Of a stretch of DNA of 64,000 nt, positions 11,065-22,384 are shown one piece after another. Numbering within the stretch: the stretch's first letter is position 1; each line of letters starts with the position of its first letter. The stretch is from Mercurialis annua (taxonomy: Eukaryota; Streptophyta; Magnoliopsida; Malpighiales; Euphorbiaceae). A program made the translations under genes and the position numbers. The DNA is taken from the NCBI RefSeq assembly GCF_937616625.2, contig NC_065577.1, forward strand, positions 23,697,501-23,761,500, given 5' to 3'. A model generated the notes under the pieces. It worked only from the letters and a program-made list of their open reading frames with translations. It had not been told where the DNA came from and ran no database searches.

Positions 11065-13060
11065 TGTTAGTAGTATATGCCCTAGGGCCATTTGATCGTG
11101 TATATTTGTAGAATTAATCCCAATGGCAAAGATATATATGTTCTATTTGAACTAAGTGTCTCATCAACTAAGTGTTCATTTATTACGTATTGTCCTTATC
11201 ACATTGTGATAGAATCTATTCTTAAGGTGTTAAGAATATGAGTGATATATTCTATTATACAAGTGATCTAAATAACCGTTCGCGATCGATGGGGTCCTGC
11301 GAATAAGGGCATTGCATTATCCCAGAAAGATCGTCACCTCTGTTTATTCTCCTGATTAGTAAAGAGTTACTAATTATAGGAAGTAGTGAGTCTCATACTA
11401 CTTGATGGGGATCAGAATAAACATGTGGACACTCAAGTTGTTGAGTGAGTCGAACAAGTGACGATAGATGACTTATACATGGTAATTCATCAAAGTCAAT
11501 TTAATGTCATCTAGTTCATAATTGTACATATGTCCTTTGACTTGCGGTGACACTATCTTGTATATAGGTGATTAGAGTTTGATACTCATTAACCCTAGAT
11601 CTTTCATGAGCTAGGGCCGCGGGATGTGTTGGCTCTAATTAGTTGCATATGGAGATAGGGGTTTAACCTAGAAAGGATTCATCACTCTGGATGAACGGAG
11701 ACGAGATTCTATGCTATCTCGAATTATTCTTGATGGATGATAAAACCTGCGCAGGTGTATATGACCTACATAGAAAGTTGTTTCTAGTGGAAGTCATATT
11801 TATCAAGAATTAGAACTGAGAGATGAGGTCATATGATCAAGACAAACAGTGTTTGACTTAACCGTGACACTAGTCGAGATTGGAATCTTAGATGAAGGGA
11901 ATTTTGAGTGTACGGTATTATGAACATTGGTTCAAAAAGAATGCATCGAAACATTCATCTCTATTTGGGGGTCGTGATATGTTGCTAGACGTCACTCTCG
12001 ATCTACGAGAATTAATAATTAAATGGTATTTAATTATTTAATATAAGAAAGGCGTTTCTTATGTCTCTCGTTGCCATATAGATGTGAACCTAGTTAGTCA
12101 CACACAATAGAGTGTGCAACCGATTGAGTTTACAAAAGATCGATTTCATATAGATACTAGCATATCTCGGAAATTAATCTAAGATGAAAAACAAGTACAA
12201 ATTAGGGACTAATTTGTAAGAGTTATAAATTAGTAGGAACCTAATTGTACTATGTCCAAGTTAATTAGGGACTAATTTATAAGAGTTATAAATTAGTAGG
12301 AACCTAATTATATTTTAACCAAGTTTTATGATTAAATGGCTTAAGTAATTAATTAGTGTAATTAATGATACTTAAATCATTAATCATAAGCTAATGGAAT
12401 GATGATGTCATGGTGAAGTAATGAGATAAGGAAATAAGCTTATATGTGATGTCATATGATGACATCACCTATATGATGTCACCTATGTGATGTCACCACA
12501 TGAAAGGTGTCATGTGGTGGCAACACCTTTGCTTGGTGTGTGACACCTAGCATGCAAGGTGTTGCATTCTTAAGGCATGCTCTAGCCTATAAATAGAGCA
12601 TGTCCTTACTCATTTTTAAAAACACCACACAACACACATCTCACTACAAAGTTGTAGAGAGAGAAAGCACTTGAAGGAGTTCAAGTATTCATCAATCACG
12701 GGAAAAAAAAACTTGGCGACGTTTTTCATACATCCGAGCAAGGTAGTGATCGCGGCGAGAGTTTGAGCTTAGGGCTGCTCGGCAAGAGGAACTCTTGCAG
12801 GATTACTTCAAGGCGAGGATTCAATCGGACGCATACTCGTGTGGATGAGCTTGAGGTCGCCGTACTTTTCGGGACTACAAGAATCGTTGGAGAATCGACA
12901 TAGGTATTCTTCTTACGATTCCTAGATGCGTGCTTTAATTAATAAATGATACGACGATCCATTTGTTGTTGATATGATCAACTTTAGGATCCGGATTGTT
13001 GGAATTTCGATTTTGAATTGAAATATACGATTCCGACCCGCGCCTCCCGCTGCGCCAACA
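11065..13060 (+). repeat. 3' LTR of copia element
   Basis: This 1996-bp copy of the 5' LTR has the same TGTTAG...CCAACA ends. The differences seen include two near 11243-11249, two near 11332, one near 11587, an extra T near 12868 and one near 13030. Divergence is about 0.4%, which implies a recent insertion. Satellite resumes at 13061. Confidence 0.96.
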
Positions 13061-14880
13061 GCGTTTGTAAAAGTTTGGCTTAAATCGCTCAAAAAGTGAA
13101 ACGATTGGATTTGTTTTGCAGCGTTTGTAAACGTTGGGCTTAAATCGCTAAAAAGGTTCAACGTTTGGATTTGTTTCGTAACGTTTGTAAACGTATGGCA
13201 TAAATCACTAAAAAGGTTCAACGTTTCGATTTGTTTTGTAATGTTTGTAAACGTTTGGATTAAATCGCTAAAAAGGTGAAATGTATGGATTTGTTTCGTA
13301 ACGTTTGTAAACGTTTGGCTTAATTCACTAAAAAGGGGAAACGTGTGAATTTGTTTCGTAACGTTTGTATATGTTTGGCATAAATAGATAAAAAGGGGAA
13401 ACGCTTGGATTTGTTTCGTAACGTTTGTAAACGTTTGTCTTAAATTGCTAAAAAGGTGAAACGCTTAGATATATTTCGTAATGTTTGTAAAAGTTTGGCT
13501 TAAATTTCTAAAAAGGTAAAACATTTGGATTTGTTTCATAATCTTTGTAAAGCTTTGGCTAAAATCGCTAGAAAGATGAAATATTTGTATTTGTTACGTA
13601 ACGTGTGTAAACATTTGGCTTATATCGCTAAAAAGGTGAGACGTTTGGATTTCTTTCGTAACGTTGGTAAACGTTTGCCTTAAATTGCTAAAAAGGTGAA
13701 ATGCTTGGGTTTGTTTTGTAACGTTTCTAAATGTTTGACTTAAATTGCGAAAAAGGTGAACGCTTGGATTTGTTTCGTAATGTTTGTAAAAGTTTAGCTG
13801 AAATCGCAAAAAAGGTGAAACGCTTGGATTTATTTCTTAACCTTTGTAAATGTTTGGCTTAAATCGCTAAAAAGGTGAAACGTTTGGATTTGTTTCGTAA
13901 CGTTTATAAACGTTTGGCTTAATTTGCTAAAAATGTGAAACATTTAGATTTGTTTCGTAACATTATAAACGTTTGGCTTAAATTGCTAAAAAGGTGAAAC
14001 GCTTGGATTTGTTTCGTAACGTTTGTAAACGTTGGGCTTAAATTGCTAAAAATGTGAAACACTTGGATTTGTTTTGTATTGTTTGTAAACGTTTCGCTTA
14101 AATTGATAGAAAGGTGAAACGATTGGTTTTGTTACGTAACTTTTGTAAACGTTTTACTTAAATCGCTAAAAAGGGGAAACGTTTGGATTTGTTTCATAAC
14201 GTTTATAAACCTTTGGCTTAAATAGCCAAAAAGGGGAAATGTTTGGATTTGTTTCATTACTTTTGCAAACTTTTGGCTTAAATCGTTAAAAAGGTGAAAC
14301 ATTTAGATTTGTTTCCTAACGTTTGCAAACTTTTGGATTAAATCTCTAAAAAGGTGAAACGTTTGGACTTGTTTCGTAACGTTTGTAAACGTTTGGTTTA
14401 AATTGCTAAAAAGGTGAAATACTTGGATTTGTTTCGTAACGTTTGTATAGGTTTGGCTTAAACTGCCGAAAAGGTGAAACGTTTGGATTTGTTTTGTAGC
14501 ATTTGTAAACGTTTGGCTTAAATCGCTAAAAAGTTGAAATGTTTGGATTTGTTTTGTACCGTTTCTTAATATTTGGCTTAAATCGCTAAAAAGGTGAAAC
14601 GTTTGGATTTATTTCGTAACGTTTGTAAACGTTTGGCTTAAATTGCTAAAAAGGTAAAACGCTTGGTTTTGTTTTGTAACGTTTGTAAACGTTTGGCTTA
14701 AATTGCTAAACATGGGAATCGTTTGGTAAAACGGTGACACGCTGGGATTTATTTCGTAATGTTTGTAAACGTTTCGTTTAAATTGCTACAAAGGTGAAAC
14801 GTTTGGATTTGTTTCATAACATTTGTATTCGTTTGGTTTATATTGCTAAATAGGTGAAACGTTTGGATTTGTTTCATAAC

Positions 14881-17262
14881 ATTTATAAAGGTTTGGCTTA
14901 AATTGCTAAAAAGATAAAACATTTTGGATTTGTTTCGTAGCGTTTGTAAACGTTTGGCTTAAATCGTTAAAAAGGTGAAACGTTTGGATTTGTTTCGTGC
15001 CGTTTGTAAACATTTGGCTTAAATCACTAAAAAGATTAAACGTTTGGATTTGTTTCGTAACTTTTGTAAACGTTTGGCTTAAATTGCTACAAAGGTGGAA
15101 CGCTTGATTTTGTTTCGTAACGTTTGTAAACGTTTGGATTAAATTGCTAAACATATGAAACGTTTGGATTTCTATCGTAATGTTTGTGAATTTGGCTTAA
15201 ATTGCTTAAAAGGTGAAATGCTGGGATTTATTTTATAATGTTTGTAAACGTTTGGTTTAAATTGCTAAAAAGGTGAAACACTCGGATTTGTTTCGTAACG
15301 TTTTAAAATGTTTGGCTTAAATTGCATTGAAGGTGAAACGCTTTGATTTGTTTCGTAGCATTTGTAAACGTTTGGCTTAAATGGCTAAAACGGTTAAACA
15401 TTTGGATTTGTTTCGTAACGTTTGTAAATGTTTGGTTTATATTGCTAAAAAGGGGAAACGCTTGGATTTTTTCGTAACGTTTGTAAATGTTTCGCTTAAA
15501 TTGATAGAAAGGTGAAATGATTGGTTTTGTTTCGTAACATTTGGAAACGTTCTGCTTAATTCGCAAAACATATGAAACGTTTAAATTTGTTTGGTAATGT
15601 TTTAAACGTTTGGTTTTGTTTCGTAACGTTTGTAAACGTTTGGATTATATTGCTAAATAGGTGAAACGTTTGGATTTGTTTGGTAACGTTTATAAAGGTT
15701 TGGCTTAAATTGCTAAAAAGATGAAACATTTTGGATTTGTTTCGTAACGTTTGTAAACGTTTGGCTTAAATCGCTAAAAAGGTGAAACATTTGGATTTGT
15801 TTCGAAACGTTTGCAAACGTTTGGCTTAAATCGTTTAAAAGGTGAAACGTTTAGATTTGTTTCGTAACGTTTGTAAACGTTTGGTTTCAATTGCTAAAAA
15901 TTTAAAACGCTTAGATTTGTTTCGTAACGTTTGTAAAGGTTTGGCTTAAATCGCTAAAAAAATGAAACATTTGGATTTGTTTTGTAGCGTTTGTAAACGT
16001 TTGTCTTAAATCGCTAAAAAGTTGAAACGTTTGGATTTGTTTCATACCGTTTCTAAACGTTTGGCTTAAATCGCTAAAAAGGTGAAACGTTTGGATTTGT
16101 TTCGTAGCGTTTGTAAACGTTTGGCTTATATTGCTAAAAGGGTGAAACGCTAGATTTTGTTTCGTAACGTTTGTAAACGTTTGGCTTAAATTGCTAAACA
16201 TTGAAAACGTTTGGATTTGTTTCGTAACGTTTGTAAATTTGGCTTAAATTTCTAAAAAGGTGAAACGCTGGGATTGTTTCGTAATATTTGTAAACGTTTG
16301 GATTAAATTCCTAAAAAGGTGAAACGTTTGGATTTGTTTCGTAACGTTTGTAAAGGTTTGGTTTAAATTGCTAAAAAGATGAAACGTTTGGAATATTTTC
16401 GTAACGTTTATAAATGTTTGGCTTATATTGATAAAAAGATGAAACATTTTGGATTTGTTTCGTAGTGTTTGTAAACGTTTGGCCTAAATCGCTAAAAAGG
16501 TGAAACGTTTGGATTTCTTTCGAATCGTTTGTAAACATTTGGCTTAAATCACCAAAACGAAGAAACGCTTTGATTTGTTTCGTAACGTTTGTAAACGTTT
16601 GGCTTAAATTGCTAAAAAGGTGAAACGCTTGGATTTGTTTCGGAACGTTTGTAAACTATTGGCTTAAATTGCTAAAAACGTGAAACGCTTGGATTTGTTT
16701 CGCAACGTTTGAAAACATTTGTATTTCTTTTGTTTCGTTTGTAAACATTTGGCTTAAATCACCAAAACGAAGAAACGCTTTGATTTCTTTCGTAACGTTT
16801 GTAAACGTTTGGCTTAAATTGCTAAAAAGGTGAAACGCTTGGATTTGTTTCGTAACGTTTGTAAACATTTCTCTTAAATTACTAAAAAGGTGAAACGCTT
16901 GGATTTGTTTCGGAACGTTTGTAAACTATTGGCTTAAATTGCTAAAAACGTGAAACGTTTGGATTTGTTTCGTAACGTTTGTAACTTTGGCTTAAATTGC
17001 TAAAAAGGTGAAACGCTGGGATTTGTTTCGTAATATTTGTAAACGTTTGGTTTAAATTCCTAAAATGGTGAAACGTTTGGATTTGTTTCGTAACGTTTGT
17101 AAACGTTTAGTTTAAATTGCTAAAAAGGTGAAACGTTTGGATTAGTTTCGTAACGTTTATAAATGTTTGGCTTATATTGATAAAAAGATGAAACATTTTG
17201 GATTTGTTTCGTAGCGTTTGTAAACGTTTGGCCTAAATCGCTAAAAAGGTGAAACGTTTGGA
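14881..17262. repeat. Segmental duplication in satellite, copy 1 (offset 3904 bp)
   Basis: This 2.38-kb stretch recurs at 18785-21166. Reading them side by side I find only three differences (14916/18820, near 15121/19025, and near 15570/19474). Both edges are abrupt: identity falls at once to ordinary inter-monomer similarity. Most of the distinctive minus-strand frames are identical in the two copies. Confidence 0.9.
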
Positions 17263-17464
17263 TTTCTTTCGTATCGTTTGTAAACATTTGGCTTAAATCA
17301 CCAAAACAAAGAAACGCTTGGATTTGTTTCGTAACGTTTGTAAACGTTTGGCTTAAATTGCTAAAAAGGTGAAACGCTTGGATTTGTTTCGTAACGTTTG
17401 TAAATGTTTCTCTTAAATTACTAAAAAGGTGAAACGCTTGGATTTGTTTCGGAACGTTTGTAAA

Positions 17465-17906
17465 CTATTGGCTTAAATTGCTAAAAACGTGAAACTCTTG
17501 GATTTGTTTCGCAACGTTTGTAAACGTTTGCCTTAAATTTCTATAAAGGTGAAATGCTTGGTTTAGTTTCGTAACATTTGTAAAGGTTTGGCTTTAATCT
17601 CTAAAAATGTGAAACGTTTTGATTTGTTTACTAACGTTATAAACGTTTGGTTTTGTTTCATAACGTTTGTAAAAGTTTGGCTTAACTATTGGCTTAAATT
17701 GCTAAAAACGTGAAACTCTTGGATTTGTTTCGCAACGTTTGTAAACGTTTGCCTTAAATTTCTAAAAAGGTGAAATGCTTGGTTTAGTTTCGTAACATTT
17801 GTAAAGGTTTGGCTTTAATCTCTAAAAATGTGAAACGTTTTGATTTGTTTACTAACGTTATAAACGTTTGGTTTTGTTTCGTAACGTTTGTAAAAGTTTG
17901 GCTTAA
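17465..17906. repeat. 221-bp perfect-like tandem duplication, not a multiple of the monomer
   Basis: The segment starting CTATTGGCTTAAATTGC at 17465 is repeated from 17686 with about two substitutions. The period of 221 bp is not a multiple of 30 or 60. The junction reads GGCTTAACTATTGG, which breaks the satellite phase. This points to a recent tandem duplication by slippage or end joining and not to unequal crossing-over in register. Confidence 0.88.
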
Positions 17907-18784
17907 ATCGCTCAAAAGGTGAAACGATTGGATTCATTTTGTAACGTTTGTAAACGTTGGGCTTAAACCGCTAAAAAGGTTCAACGTTTGGATTTGTTTC
18001 GTAACGTTTGTAAACGTATGGCTTAAATCATTAAAAAGGTTCAACGTTTGGATTTGTTTTGTAACGTTTGTAAACGTTAGGATTAAATCGCTAAAGAGGT
18101 GAAATGTATGTATTTGTTTCGTAACGTTTGTAAACGTTTGGCTTAATTCACTAAAAAGGGGAAACGTGTGAATTTGTTTCGTAAAGTTTGTATACGTTTG
18201 GCCTAAATAGCTAAAAAGGGGAAACGCAGGGATTTGTTTCGTAACGTTTGTAAACGTTTGGCTTGAATTGCTAAAAAGGTGAAACGCTTAGATATATTTC
18301 GTAATGTTTGTTAAAGTTTGGCTTAAATTTCTAAATAGGTAAAACATTTGGATTTGTTTCATAATCTTTGCAAAGGTTTGGCTAAAATCGCGAGAAAGAT
18401 GAAATGTTTGTATTTGTTTCGTAAAGTGTGTAAAAGTTTGGCTTATATCGCTAAAAAGGTGAAACCTTTGGATTGCTTTTGTAACGTTTGTAAACGTTTG
18501 CCTTAAATTTCTAAAAGGGTGAAATGATTGGGTTTGTTTTGTAACGTTTCTAAATGTTTGACTTAAATTTCAAAAAACGTGAACGCTTGGATTTGTTTCG
18601 TAACGTTTGTAAACGTTTAGCTTAAATCGCAAAAAAGGTGAAACGCTTGGATTTATTTCCTAACCTTTGTAAATGTTTGGCTTAAATCGCTAAAAAGGTG
18701 AAACGTTTGGATTTGTTTCGTAACGTTTATAAACGTTTGGCTTAAATTGCCAAAAAAGTGAAACATTTAGATTTGTTTCGTAAC

Positions 18785-21166
18785 ATTTATAAAGGTTTGG
18801 CTTAAATTGCTAAAAAGATGAAACATTTTGGATTTGTTTCGTAGCGTTTGTAAACGTTTGGCTTAAATCGTTAAAAAGGTGAAACGTTTGGATTTGTTTC
18901 GTGCCGTTTGTAAACATTTGGCTTAAATCACTAAAAAGATTAAACGTTTGGATTTGTTTCGTAACTTTTGTAAACGTTTGGCTTAAATTGCTACAAAGGT
19001 GGAACGCTTGATTTTGTTTCGTAACTTTTGTAAACGTTTGGATTAAATTGCTAAACATATGAAACGTTTGGATTTCTATCGTAATGTTTGTGAATTTGGC
19101 TTAAATTGCTTAAAAGGTGAAATGCTGGGATTTATTTTATAATGTTTGTAAACGTTTGGTTTAAATTGCTAAAAAGGTGAAACACTCGGATTTGTTTCGT
19201 AACGTTTTAAAATGTTTGGCTTAAATTGCATTGAAGGTGAAACGCTTTGATTTGTTTCGTAGCATTTGTAAACGTTTGGCTTAAATGGCTAAAACGGTTA
19301 AACATTTGGATTTGTTTCGTAACGTTTGTAAATGTTTGGTTTATATTGCTAAAAAGGGGAAACGCTTGGATTTTTTCGTAACGTTTGTAAATGTTTCGCT
19401 TAAATTGATAGAAAGGTGAAATGATTGGTTTTGTTTCGTAACATTTGGAAACGTTCTGCTTAATTCGCAAAAAATATGAAACGTTTAAATTTGTTTGGTA
19501 ATGTTTTAAACGTTTGGTTTTGTTTCGTAACGTTTGTAAACGTTTGGATTATATTGCTAAATAGGTGAAACGTTTGGATTTGTTTGGTAACGTTTATAAA
19601 GGTTTGGCTTAAATTGCTAAAAAGATGAAACATTTTGGATTTGTTTCGTAACGTTTGTAAACGTTTGGCTTAAATCGCTAAAAAGGTGAAACATTTGGAT
19701 TTGTTTCGAAACGTTTGCAAACGTTTGGCTTAAATCGTTTAAAAGGTGAAACGTTTAGATTTGTTTCGTAACGTTTGTAAACGTTTGGTTTCAATTGCTA
19801 AAAATTTAAAACGCTTAGATTTGTTTCGTAACGTTTGTAAAGGTTTGGCTTAAATCGCTAAAAAAATGAAACATTTGGATTTGTTTTGTAGCGTTTGTAA
19901 ACGTTTGTCTTAAATCGCTAAAAAGTTGAAACGTTTGGATTTGTTTCATACCGTTTCTAAACGTTTGGCTTAAATCGCTAAAAAGGTGAAACGTTTGGAT
20001 TTGTTTCGTAGCGTTTGTAAACGTTTGGCTTATATTGCTAAAAGGGTGAAACGCTAGATTTTGTTTCGTAACGTTTGTAAACGTTTGGCTTAAATTGCTA
20101 AACATTGAAAACGTTTGGATTTGTTTCGTAACGTTTGTAAATTTGGCTTAAATTTCTAAAAAGGTGAAACGCTGGGATTGTTTCGTAATATTTGTAAACG
20201 TTTGGATTAAATTCCTAAAAAGGTGAAACGTTTGGATTTGTTTCGTAACGTTTGTAAAGGTTTGGTTTAAATTGCTAAAAAGATGAAACGTTTGGAATAT
20301 TTTCGTAACGTTTATAAATGTTTGGCTTATATTGATAAAAAGATGAAACATTTTGGATTTGTTTCGTAGTGTTTGTAAACGTTTGGCCTAAATCGCTAAA
20401 AAGGTGAAACGTTTGGATTTCTTTCGAATCGTTTGTAAACATTTGGCTTAAATCACCAAAACGAAGAAACGCTTTGATTTGTTTCGTAACGTTTGTAAAC
20501 GTTTGGCTTAAATTGCTAAAAAGGTGAAACGCTTGGATTTGTTTCGGAACGTTTGTAAACTATTGGCTTAAATTGCTAAAAACGTGAAACGCTTGGATTT
20601 GTTTCGCAACGTTTGAAAACATTTGTATTTCTTTTGTTTCGTTTGTAAACATTTGGCTTAAATCACCAAAACGAAGAAACGCTTTGATTTCTTTCGTAAC
20701 GTTTGTAAACGTTTGGCTTAAATTGCTAAAAAGGTGAAACGCTTGGATTTGTTTCGTAACGTTTGTAAACATTTCTCTTAAATTACTAAAAAGGTGAAAC
20801 GCTTGGATTTGTTTCGGAACGTTTGTAAACTATTGGCTTAAATTGCTAAAAACGTGAAACGTTTGGATTTGTTTCGTAACGTTTGTAACTTTGGCTTAAA
20901 TTGCTAAAAAGGTGAAACGCTGGGATTTGTTTCGTAATATTTGTAAACGTTTGGTTTAAATTCCTAAAATGGTGAAACGTTTGGATTTGTTTCGTAACGT
21001 TTGTAAACGTTTAGTTTAAATTGCTAAAAAGGTGAAACGTTTGGATTAGTTTCGTAACGTTTATAAATGTTTGGCTTATATTGATAAAAAGATGAAACAT
21101 TTTGGATTTGTTTCGTAGCGTTTGTAAACGTTTGGCCTAAATCGCTAAAAAGGTGAAACGTTTGGA
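18785..21166. repeat. Segmental duplication in satellite, copy 2 (offset 3904 bp)
   Basis: Partner of 14881-17262, about 0.1% different. After 21166 the sequence jumps to monomers like those near 15920. The copied tract thus ended by a switch of register and does not extend to the full 3904-bp period. Confidence 0.9.
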
Positions 21167-21375
21167 TTTGTTTCGTAACGTTTGTAAAGGTTTGGCTTAA
21201 ATTGCTAAAAAGATGAAATGTTTGGATTTGTTTTGTAGCATTTGTAAACGTTTGGCTTAAATCGCTAAAAAATTGAAACGTTTGGATTTGTTTCGTACCG
21301 TTTCTAAACGTTTGGCTTAAATTGCTAAAAAGGGGAAACGTTTGGATTTGTTTCGTAACGTTTGTAAACCTTTGG

Positions 21376-22070
21376 CTTATATTGTTAAAAAGGTGAAACG
21401 CTTGGTTTGTTTCGTAACGTTTGTAAACGTTTGGCTTAAATTGCTAAACATGGAAAACGTTTGGATTAGTTTCGTAACGTTTGTAAATTTGGCTTAAATT
21501 GCTAAAAGGTGAAACACTGGGATTTGTTTCGTAATATTTGTAAACGTTTGGTTTAAATTGCTAAAAAGGTGAAACGTTTGGATTTTTTTCGTAACGTTTG
21601 TAAACGTTTTGTTTAAATTGCTAAAAAGGTGAAACGTTTGGATTAGCTTCGTAGCATAAAGGTTCGGCTTAAATTGATAAAAAGATGAAACATTTTGGAT
21701 TTGTTTCGTAGCGTTTGTAAACGTTTGGCCTAAATCGCTAAAAAGGTGAAACGTTTGGATTTCTTTCGTACTGTTTGTAAACATTTTGGCTTAAATCACT
21801 TAAACGAAGAAACGCTTGGATTTGTTTCGTAACGTTTGTAAACGTTTGGCTTAAATTGCTAAAAAGGTGAAACGCTTGGATTTGTTTCGTAACGTTTGTC
21901 TTAAATTCCTAAAAAGGTGAAACGCTTGGATTTGTTTTGGAACGTTTGTAAACTATTGGCTTAAATTGCCAAAAACGTGAAACGCTTAGATTTGTTTCTC
22001 AACGTTTGTAAACGTTTGGCTTAAATTGCTATAAAAGTGAAATGCTTGGTTTTGTTTCGTAACATTTGTA
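21376..22070. repeat. 695-bp satellite segment duplicated across chromovirus element 1, left copy
   Basis: This stretch recurs at 41282-41976. It carries rare monomer forms in the same order: a shortened TTGGTTTGTTTCG unit, a GTAGCATAAAGGTTCGG deletion unit and a GTTTGTCTTAAATTCC deletion unit. I count about 13 substitutions and 2 one-base indels, about 2%. The left copy ends exactly at element 1's truncated 5' end and the right copy begins exactly at its 3' end. Together they form a giant target-site-like duplication. Confidence 0.9.
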
Positions 22071-22077
22071 TCAGAGC
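22069..22077 (+). other. Truncated primer binding site, element 1
   Basis: TATCAGAGC is the 3' part of the initiator tRNA-Met PBS that element 2 keeps whole (33901-33912 on the - strand). The first bases of the site and everything upstream are replaced by satellite. Confidence 0.85.
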
Positions 22078-22384
22078 TTTGGTTTCAAACCAAGGCCTTT
22101 TAAATGTTAAGTGTTTATTTGTTTGGCATGTTAAGTGACTTAATTGTCCTAGGAACTACTGCGGAATTAGGATTCAAGTCTTGTCTTTGAAACGTCATCT
22201 TTTATTTTCAAAACTTTCTGCCTACTCCTATAGGAATGTCGTGAGTCAGTCGTGTGAATTTAATTGCTTATTGCTTATTATGTGGTTGTTTTCACCTGGG
22301 TGATTACTTGTTAGCTGATTCGCCATGTTGTGTTTATTTGGTTAAATTTTGTTTATATTGAGAAATTTTGTTTCATTCTTAGGA
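22078..22384 (+). other. Element 1 leader with conserved splice-acceptor-like end
   Basis: About 300 bp of untranslated leader lie between PBS and gag. The last bases read TTTTGTTTCATTCTTAG followed by GA and the gag ATG, a good 3' splice site consensus. Element 2 keeps the same TTTCATTCTTAG ending two bases before its ATG, although the leaders have otherwise diverged. Splicing is only inferred. Confidence 0.5.

Larger units (their letters stand above)
4210..13060 (+). mobile_element. Ty1/copia LTR retrotransposon, complete structure, dead coding region
   Basis: The element has two nearly identical LTRs, a PBS next to the 5' LTR, a PPT next to the 3' LTR and a 5-bp target duplication. The internal order is Gag zinc knuckle, protease, integrase, reverse transcriptase, RNase H. 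Integrase before reverse transcriptase defines copia. Internal length is about 4.86 kb, normal for the superfamily. All domains are broken by stops and frameshifts, so this copy cannot supply its own proteins. It lies in the satellite on the + strand. An uninterrupted paralogue of the insertion site is present near 17870-17905. Confidence 0.95.
13061..22070. repeat. 60-bp satellite array, middle block
   Basis: This continues the same satellite after the copia element. It includes clusters of a monomer variant with GGTTCAACG in place of GGTGAAACG (about 13140-13225 and 17980-18055), shortened units, and units with three half-units (A-A-B) around GTTTTAAACG. Large recent duplications inside it are listed separately. 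No gene is seen. The block ends abruptly at the truncated chromovirus. Confidence 0.97.
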
